Shown here in pieces: positions 58,378-64,000 of a stretch of 64,000 bases of DNA. Numbering within the stretch: position 1 is the first letter of the stretch; the number at the start of each line of letters is the position of its first letter. The notes beneath the pieces were generated by a model. That model saw nothing but the letters and a program-made list of their open reading frames with translations, had not been told where the DNA came from and did no database searches. Origin of the DNA: Rossellomorea aquimaris (GTDB lineage Bacteria; Bacillota; Bacilli; Bacillales; Bacillaceae_B); NCBI RefSeq assembly GCF_000935355.1, contig NZ_JXZC01000004.1, positions 124,001 to 188,000 on the forward strand, written 5' to 3'. Both the position numbers and the translations under genes were made by a program.

Positions 58378-59643
58378 ATGGGACTAGATCAACTTGAATT
58401 ACAGCAAGCAGAACAGAGCGTAAAGGACAAGACCAAACCCTATCTAACGGCATTGATCGGCTGGAGTCTGCCGGCAATCGAAGCGTGTACGAAGCTAAAT
58501 AGGCCTTTCGTCGTTGTTGGCCCGCCTGATTTTGAGGCATATGCAGAAAAACATGATATTGCCTTTATCGGCTGGGATTTCGATCGGTTAAATGAAGGTT
58601 CAGATCATCTTTATAAGCAGTTGAAGGCAATGGGTGCAGAAGTGGCTGTTCCTTTGTATGAAGAGTGTGTGGAGTGGTCCGGGGCATTGAACTCCCGTTT
58701 CCGAAACGAACCGCGCGTCTTCAACCGTTCTCTTCTATTAAGAGATAAAGGGATGATGAAGCGTAAAGCGCAAATTGCCGGAATCAAAGTGGGTGTATTC
58801 GAAGAAGCACGGGATAAGGAGGATGTAAGGCGCTTCTTGAAACGTGTGAATGAAGCCCTCCTTAAAGTGGAAGGAGATAAGAACGATCCCATTCACGTAA
58901 AACCACTTGATAAAGCAGGGTCTGTCGGACACCGTGCCATTGAGAATCCTGAAGATATCGATGCTCTCACCGAGTCTGAGTTCCCGCTTCTGATGGAAAG
59001 TCATTTAGACGGACAGGAATTCTCGTGTGAAGCGTTCATTCATAACGGAAAGATCCAATTTTTAAATATAACGGAGTATGTGCGATTAGGCTACTCCAAT
59101 TTCGTACCTGCATCCCCGACCCTTGAGGAAAAGCGTCCGATCATCCTTGAGGCTATTCAACAGCTCATTGATGCGTTTGAGATTGAATACGGTGTTATTC
59201 ATCCGGAATATTTCATTACGTCCGATGGTACTCTTCATTTTGGTGAAGTCGCAGCCAGGGTTCCCGGCGGACATATCTTTGATTTGATTGAGCGTGCTTA
59301 TGGATTTAATGCTTATCAAGCTCAAATCCTTTGTAGTGATCCCAATACAACAGAAGAAGAGCTTAGAGAGTTCTTCCCTTCTACAGGTGAAAAGGCAAAA
59401 GCCCATGCAGGTTGTTTAATGGTCCATCCTCATGTCAATTATGTGGAGAAGCTGGAGGTGCCCGATGAACTGGAGAACCATGCCTATTTTGAAAAACATG
59501 ATATGTTCAGTCCGGCCCAAGGGAAAGTAGCTCAGCGAATCGGCTTCGGTAATCATTACGGAACGATCTTCTTCTACGGGGAAGACAGTGAAATCATGAG
59601 GGGTCTATTAAAGGAATACGAACAGTTTAACTTCTATATCTAA
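58378..59643 (+). CDS. ATP-grasp enzyme of unknown substrate
   Basis: A 421-aa ATP-grasp protein. After an N-terminal pre-grasp domain (about 20-110), residues about 125-330 carry ATP-grasp features: NRSLLLRDKGMMKRKAQIAGIKV at the domain start, HVKPLDKAGSVGHRAIEN for the lysine-bearing grasp, LLMESHLDGQEFSCEAFI and HFGEVAARVPGGHIFDLIERA with the metal acidic and basic residues. Such enzymes join a carboxylate to an amine using ATP. The start is ATG 58378 with GGGGAGAGG upstream. It is transcribed with the following 654-aa gene (43 nt gap); together they look like a small biosynthetic or modification pair. The substrate cannot be told. Confidence 0.85.
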   Translation: MGLDQLELQQAEQSVKDKTKPYLTALIGWSLPAIEACTKLNRPFVVVGPPDFEAYAEKHDIAFIGWDFDRLNEGSDHLYKQLKAMGAEVAVPLYEECVEWSGALNSRFRNEPRVFNRSLLLRDKGMMKRKAQIAGIKVGVFEEARDKEDVRRFLKRVNEALLKVEGDKNDPIHVKPLDKAGSVGHRAIENPEDIDALTESEFPLLMESHLDGQEFSCEAFIHNGKIQFLNITEYVRLGYSNFVPASPTLEEKRPIILEAIQQLIDAFEIEYGVIHPEYFITSDGTLHFGEVAARVPGGHIFDLIERAYGFNAYQAQILCSDPNTTEEELREFFPSTGEKAKAHAGCLMVHPHVNYVEKLEVPDELENHAYFEKHDMFSPAQGKVAQRIGFGNHYGTIFFYGEDSEIMRGLLKEYEQFNFYI

Positions 59644-59686
59644 TTCTTTCATCCACTGGTATTTTAATTGATAAAGGAGTTTTGAA

Positions 59687-61651
59687 ATGGCATTTGAATT
59701 AACGTCCAAGCTGGAAGATCGATTTCTGCAAGCGCTTAATGAACTGGAGAGCGCAGCTTCATTTGCGAAATCAATGTATCAAACCGACGTCTATCAGGAA
59801 GCGCAAAGGCTATTGGATACGGATGAGGGACTGGGGATTCTATATCGGAGCGCAAGTCGCTTTGAAAAGGCCGGGGTCTTCCAGGACGGTCCTTGGGAAA
59901 AAGCGTCCAAGCTTCAGCCGCCTCTTGTGGCCGGGTCACTTCAAGCGAAGGGGCTTCCTTCAATCATTGAGATTCTTAGTGAGTTAAGAATGCTAGCCAT
60001 TGCAGAGGGTCAATATGATCATCCCGATGTTTCGACTGAAATGGCAGAGGATTTCCTCAATGAAGTAATGGTTCTCAATCTGAACCTGCTTTTCCCTGAA
60101 GCAACAGAAGCAGCACGGATCGAAGGTGGAGAGCAAAGTGAAAGAGCAACGGAGTTATTTCGATTTCTATCTGATAAGCTTTCCTATCAAGCACTTACGA
60201 CTACACTGATTAAAGAAATTGAACGGTTGACGGCACAACGTCCGATTATGGTGAAGCGGACAGTGTCGATGATTGAAACAGCGAAAAAGATGCTCCATTC
60301 AGACTTAAGTGCAGCGGAACGACTTGTTTTAGAAAAGTATGTGTCTGCTATTGAAGGTCCTTCCCCCATAAGTAAAAGTATTGTCCAGCCGGGTGAATAC
60401 CGTAAGAAGCTGATGAATTTGTCTAAGGAAGAGCTGGAGAAGGAAGCTGTCTCGTTTGCCATGTCCATGCGCAAAACGGGGCTTGTTGCCCCTCAGCATG
60501 CGATTTTACTAAGATTCCTGAGCAGAAAGGTTCAAGAGCTTGTTCCGGCTGCCCTTCAGTTAAATGACAAAGGAAAAGCAAACTTGGGTGAACATACCGA
60601 GCTCGTATTCCAGCTCATAAAAGTGGCAATTTATCCAGCCACAAAGCAATCGGTTTACGGGCTCGCTCTTATGCTTGAACGGGGAGTATTATCATCATCA
60701 CCAGTATCACCAGGATTGAAAAGGCTGATTGAGCTTGATATTCGACCGGAAGTGCGGAAGACGCTCCTTAACTCGTGTAAAGCAGGAGACGGGATTACAG
60801 CAAATTCTGTCCTTCTTGCCGGTGTCATCAATGTCCTCGGTCAACCGATCGGGATCGGTCAAGGTTTAAATCCGACCTGTCAAACAGCGCGGGGAATCAG
60901 TCTCTGGGCACAGCATGCCCCGGGATACTTACTCGAACTGATTCCACGGGCAGCGAGGGACGGAGATATCGATATTATGTTTGAGGGAACACCGGTCCAT
61001 TCCAAGGAATTGAGTGGAGGACTGGCGCCCGAGCTTCATCAAGAGCTTGATCCTGTGTCGCTTGTTCTCGTCCCTCATCTTGATCGTATCTATAGTGAGA
61101 TGATGAGGCGTGTATCGCTGAGAGGGGAAGATGGACACCGCTGGGTGAACCCCGAATTTTATGGAGATTGGGTTCAAAAAGGGTTTAGTACAGTCATTGA
61201 TTCACTGACTGGCCTCATCTCAGACTATCCTGGGTTCGTTCGCCTGTTCTATGCCACTCACCACCCGGAATACAATGATGACTACGGGTTGATATACCCG
61301 AATCCGGTCGGGATCTTCATCACAAATGTTCATGGGAAGCTCCTTGGATTCCATGCCGTTTCTATCTTAAGAATCACGCAAGATCCCAATGGGGAATACC
61401 GGATCTATTTCTATAATCCGAATAATGATGGCTCTCAGAACTGGGGGCAGGGTATCGAACCTTCCGTCATGGAAAACGGGGAACTGGAAGGGGAATGCTC
61501 TCTTCCGTTTCACGAGTTTGTTTCCCGCCTTTACGCTTTCCACTATAACCCTTATGAACAGGGAGATGCTTTTGCGGTGGAAAATGAAATTGTCGATGAA
61601 ATCAAAGACCTTGCCCGGGATAGCTGGGGAAGGGATTATACGTGGGTTTGA
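59687..61651 (+). CDS. Large uncharacterised protein with a possible Cys-His-Asn active site (654 aa)
   Basis: I do not recognise the family. The first 380 residues look mostly helical. The C-terminal half (about 380-640) resembles a papain/transglutaminase-like arrangement: a cysteine before a helix, GLNPTCQTARGISLWAQ (Cys-398), a histidine in a strand, LLGFHAVSILRI (His-556), and an Asn/Asp-rich strand, YFYNPNNDGSQNWGQG (Asn-577 to Asp-581). No signal peptide or membrane segment, so it is probably cytosolic. AAAGGAGT precedes ATG 59687. It follows the ATP-grasp gene and has its own terminator. If the triad is real, it could act as peptidase, amidase or acyltransferase on the ATP-grasp product. 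That is inference. Confidence 0.75.
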   Translation: MAFELTSKLEDRFLQALNELESAASFAKSMYQTDVYQEAQRLLDTDEGLGILYRSASRFEKAGVFQDGPWEKASKLQPPLVAGSLQAKGLPSIIEILSELRMLAIAEGQYDHPDVSTEMAEDFLNEVMVLNLNLLFPEATEAARIEGGEQSERATELFRFLSDKLSYQALTTTLIKEIERLTAQRPIMVKRTVSMIETAKKMLHSDLSAAERLVLEKYVSAIEGPSPISKSIVQPGEYRKKLMNLSKEELEKEAVSFAMSMRKTGLVAPQHAILLRFLSRKVQELVPAALQLNDKGKANLGEHTELVFQLIKVAIYPATKQSVYGLALMLERGVLSSSPVSPGLKRLIELDIRPEVRKTLLNSCKAGDGITANSVLLAGVINVLGQPIGIGQGLNPTCQTARGISLWAQHAPGYLLELIPRAARDGDIDIMFEGTPVHSKELSGGLAPELHQELDPVSLVLVPHLDRIYSEMMRRVSLRGEDGHRWVNPEFYGDWVQKGFSTVIDSLTGLISDYPGFVRLFYATHHPEYNDDYGLIYPNPVGIFITNVHGKLLGFHAVSILRITQDPNGEYRIYFYNPNNDGSQNWGQGIEPSVMENGELEGECSLPFHEFVSRLYAFHYNPYEQGDAFAVENEIVDEIKDLARDSWGRDYTWV

Positions 61652-61663
61652 AGATGAATGAGG

Positions 61664-61697
61664 GCGTTAAGCAGCTTAAGTTGCTTAACGCTTTTTT
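61664..61697 (+). terminator. Terminator of the ATP-grasp operon
   Basis: GCGTTAAGCA (61664-61673) pairs with TGCTTAACGC (61682-61691), then six T. Confidence 0.92.
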
Positions 61698-61761
61698 GAG
61701 CTAAATGAAGTTTGGATGATTCTTTTATCAGTAGCCATACTAAAAAATGGAGGTGGAATAT

Positions 61762-61956
61762 ATGAGAGATCATAAGAGACCTGAAGAGTTGCGGATGGAC
61801 ACTCCGTTAAATCCCGAATTCACAATGAATAACCAGCTTCGTAATCCCAGTCAAGTGTATGTTCCGGGAGAGTCAGTAGAGGAACATCATGCAATTGAAG
61901 AAGGGAACGGGTTCATGGCAGAAAAAGAACTCGGACAAGCAAACGAAAATAGTTAA
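61762..61956 (+). CDS. Small acidic protein (64 aa)
   Basis: ATG 61762 has GGAGGTGG 5 nt upstream. The product is hydrophilic and rich in Asn, Glu and Pro (MRDHKRPEELRMDTPLNPEF to EKELGQANENS), with no hydrophobic segment or cysteine, and is probably disordered. Unknown family. It is the first of three tiny genes in a row with similar ribosome sites, which suggests a small operon. Confidence 0.6.
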   Translation: MRDHKRPEELRMDTPLNPEFTMNNQLRNPSQVYVPGESVEEHHAIEEGNGFMAEKELGQANENS

Positions 61957-61969
61957 GAGGTGAAGAACG

Positions 61970-62122
61970 ATGATCAATAAAGAGTTTCCGGTGGCAAACC
62001 TATCAGAAGATACGTTGAATCAAGTGCAGAATATGGAGAGTGAGCTTCGTCATCAAACGAAAGAGGATATTATTCTAATCGCATATAAGAATGGAGGTGG
62101 AATGATTGAAGAAGGAAGATGA
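61970..62122 (+). CDS. Small protein (50 aa)
   Basis: ATG 61970, with AAGAGGTGAAGAACG upstream, is 14 nt after the previous gene. The 50-aa product (MINKEFPVANLSEDTLNQVQ to NGGGMIEEGR) looks like one amphipathic helix. The end overlaps the next gene by 17 nt. Unknown family. Confidence 0.55.
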   Translation: MINKEFPVANLSEDTLNQVQNMESELRHQTKEDIILIAYKNGGGMIEEGR

Positions 62123-62324
62123 AGTGAATAAAGGGAATAAAGACATGCCGGATTTCAAACAGTTAAACGACCGTGTCATAGCAGAGGAACCAAAAGGACC
62201 GTTTTTTGCAATCAAAACCAATATGGATACGGCAGGAGTCAAGGATAATCCTTATGCGTCAGAAAAAGCGAGCCCTGAACAAGAAGAAAAGTTACAGCAG
62301 TTTTTTGAGGATGAAGAGCTGTAA
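62106..62324 (+). CDS. Small acidic protein (72 aa)
   Basis: TTG 62106 has GGAGGTGG 5 nt upstream, inside the preceding ORF. The product is soluble and strongly acidic at the end (PEQEEKLQQFFEDEEL), with FKQLNDRVIAEEPKGPFFAI in the middle. No family recognised. It is the last of three small genes and is followed by a bidirectional terminator. Confidence 0.6.
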   Translation: MKKEDEVNKGNKDMPDFKQLNDRVIAEEPKGPFFAIKTNMDTAGVKDNPYASEKASPEQEEKLQQFFEDEEL

Positions 62325-62364
62325 GAATTCATCGTGCTTGGAAGTATCATCAATAGAAAATAAG

Positions 62365-62397
62365 AAGCGCCAATCATCAAGTAGATTGGCGCTTTTG
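62365..62397. terminator. Bidirectional terminator between the small-protein operon and the BCCT gene
   Basis: AAGCGCCAATC (62365-62375) pairs perfectly with GATTGGCGCTT (62384-62394), with T on the right and A on the left. Confidence 0.88.
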
Positions 62398-62400
62398 ATA

Positions 62401-63933
62401 TTATTTCGTTTGACGGAACTGTTCAACCAGTAACTCTTTTGACACTCTTGGGGCCAGCCAGAGCATTGGAAGCAACAGAAGAGAGACGGGAACAGCGGTG
62501 ACCACGATAAAATTTTGAAGGGCACTGACACTGCCATCACCTATATAAAGAAGGATCGCAGCGATGGATCCCATCAGGATTGCCCAAAATACTCGTAAAG
62601 ATACTTTGGGATCTCCTTCACCTGAAACAGCCATTGCAATCGTGTAAGACATAGAGTCTCCTGTTGTGACAACAAAAATGATTGTCAGTAATAAAAAGAG
62701 CGGTGAAATGATTCCTGCCAGTGGCAATTGATTCGTTATGGCAATCATTGCAGCAGGCATACCACCACTCGTTAGTTCCTGTGAGATACTTCCCGGATTT
62801 TGGAGTTCATAGAAGATACCTGAACCGCCGACTACGGTAAACCAAAAAGTTGTGACAATGGGGGCGATGATCGCAATGGCCAATATGATTTGGCGGATCG
62901 TTCTTCCACGTGATATGCGGCTGACAAGTATCGCCATCATAGGTCCATATCCAATGAACCAACCCCAGAAAAACACCGTCCAGCTCCCCAACCAACTTTT
63001 ATCCGACCGGAATGTACTGATCTGGATGAAGTGGTCCATATAGTATCCGAAAGATGAGACGAAGGAATCGATGATGAAACCTCCAGGACCGAATAATAAG
63101 ACGAAGAAAATCAACCCGAAAGCCAATCGCACATTGAAATTACTCAGGATTTGTATTCCTTTATGAATACCTGTCGCAGCTGACACGGTGGAGACAATCA
63201 CTAAACATATAATAATGATAAGCTGCGTCGAAAATTGATCAGGAATGTTGAAAAGAGCAGACAGACCGTAACTTGCCTGTAAACCGAGGAAGCCAATCGG
63301 TCCGATTGTACCAGCGGCTACTGCAATGATGGCAAATGCATCAATGATTGTTCCGAAGATGCTCGTTTTAAGCTTTTCTCCGAATATGGGATACAGGAGA
63401 GTTCGCGGTTTCATAGGCATCCCTCTATGGTAATGACCGTACATCATGACGACGGCACTCAATGTTCCTAATATCGCCCAAGCAAGAAAGCCCCAGTGCA
63501 TATAACTTTGGGACAGGGCAGGCATAATCGCTCCTCGAGTAGAGGGATCGATTCCTTCATGCATGGGAGGAACCGTCATGAAGTGGTACATAGGCTCTGC
63601 GGCAGCCCAGAATACTCCGCCCCCTGCAAGCAGGGTAGCCATAATGATGGATAACCATCTAAACGTTCCGATTTCCGGTGTTTCCATATACCCTAATCGG
63701 ACATTCCCGTATTTAGAGAATGCAAGGTATAGTGCTACTAGAAAATGTACTAGCATTAAAACCTGCCAGAAAGCGCCAAAGTATTTCGAAGACCAAGCGA
63801 ATCCTTCGTTAACAAATGAGGTGACAGTATCGAGACTGGTGAAAGCCGCAATTACAAAAATAATGAGTAATCCACCACTGATTGCAAAAACGGGCCAATC
63901 AATCTTGGATGTGTGCTGCTGTTTTGTAGACAT
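62401..63933 (-). CDS. BCCT-family transporter
   Basis: A 510-aa membrane protein with 12 predicted helices. Family marks are SSKYFGAFWQVLMLVHFLVAL, LGYMETPEIGTFRWLSIIMA and the segment WTVFFWGWFIGYGPMMAILV followed by SRISRGRTIRQ. BCCT carriers take up betaine, choline or carnitine, often as osmoprotectants. The usual aromatic motif (WWISW-like) in helix 8 is replaced by GWFIGY, so the substrate may differ. The start is set at 63933 (MSTKQQHTSKIDWPVF), with AAAGGAG 12 nt upstream; the window ends 67 nt further, so a longer form from 63972 remains possible. Confidence 0.85.
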   Translation of the reverse strand: MSTKQQHTSKIDWPVFAISGGLLIIFVIAAFTSLDTVTSFVNEGFAWSSKYFGAFWQVLMLVHFLVALYLAFSKYGNVRLGYMETPEIGTFRWLSIIMATLLAGGGVFWAAAEPMYHFMTVPPMHEGIDPSTRGAIMPALSQSYMHWGFLAWAILGTLSAVVMMYGHYHRGMPMKPRTLLYPIFGEKLKTSIFGTIIDAFAIIAVAAGTIGPIGFLGLQASYGLSALFNIPDQFSTQLIIIICLVIVSTVSAATGIHKGIQILSNFNVRLAFGLIFFVLLFGPGGFIIDSFVSSFGYYMDHFIQISTFRSDKSWLGSWTVFFWGWFIGYGPMMAILVSRISRGRTIRQIILAIAIIAPIVTTFWFTVVGGSGIFYELQNPGSISQELTSGGMPAAMIAITNQLPLAGIISPLFLLLTIIFVVTTGDSMSYTIAMAVSGEGDPKVSLRVFWAILMGSIAAILLYIGDGSVSALQNFIVVTAVPVSLLLLPMLWLAPRVSKELLVEQFRQTK

Positions 63934-64000
63934 ATAAGATAAATGCTCCTTTATTTTTCTTTGGAAAAACACAAGTTCCTACTATCTCACAGATGGAAAA

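Overview
The window looks like chromosomal DNA of a low-to-moderate GC, spore-former-type Bacillaceae. The AGGAGG-type ribosome sites, GTG/TTG starts, T-box leader, DinR/LexA box, YjcD-like helicase and Bacillales-type interspersed repeats all fit. Rossellomorea (formerly Bacillus aquimaris/vietnamensis group) is my best guess, from gene content only. There are no rRNA or tRNA genes, CRISPR arrays, prophages or intact IS elements.

Layout: (1) 1-3162, the end of a phenylacetate-type thiolase gene, a small ORF, a PaaX-family regulator and a nitronate monooxygenase. (2) 3590-18389, an aromatic amino acid block: an ABC importer, then an operon with a thioesterase, a phenylalanine dehydrogenase and all subunits of a 2-oxoacid dehydrogenase complex, then tyrosine degradation (HPD, HisC-like aminotransferase, flavin reductase-like protein, fumarylacetoacetase family, homogentisate dioxygenase). 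(3) 19114-31489, branched-chain amino acid synthesis ilvE-ilvD-[T-box plus two hairpin repeats]-ilvB-ilvN-ilvC-leuA-leuB-leuC-leuD-short ilvA. (4) 31847-35135, hom-thrC-thrB. (5) 35307-45658, housekeeping and accessory genes: AbrB-like protein, antiporter, sensor kinase, DEAD helicase, amidohydrolase, acetyltransferase, a repeat-filled gap of about 0.9 kb, and a UvrD-type helicase. (6) 45879-46484, small genes missed by length cut-offs, including a 30-aa holin-like toxin behind a LexA box. (7) 46550-53077, kynB-kynU facing a sigma-54 activator, transporter and class III aminotransferase. (8) 53129-57228, gluconate uptake and phosphorylation with an RpiR-type regulator. (9) 57371-63933, a YebC-family protein, an ATP-grasp enzyme next to a large protein with a possible Cys-His-Asn site, three tiny acidic proteins and a BCCT transporter.

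How the genes may work together: phenylalanine would be imported, deaminated to phenylpyruvate by PheDH and oxidatively decarboxylated by the adjacent E1/E2/E3 complex to phenylacetyl-CoA, which feeds the phenylacetate pathway whose last genes open the window. Tyrosine would be transaminated and pass through homogentisate. Near-identical promoter and operator layouts before the ABC operon and the PheDH operon support co-regulation.

The strongest unusual signals are: that possible phenylpyruvate dehydrogenase module; a 12-bp repeat (GAGGGACGGACC) found in terminators and also inside conserved codons of four enzymes; an SOS-type promoter on a type I toxin; the ATP-grasp/cysteine-enzyme pair; and the T-box leader extended by two 120-bp hairpin repeats. 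Functions are inferred from family recognition by eye; no database search was run.
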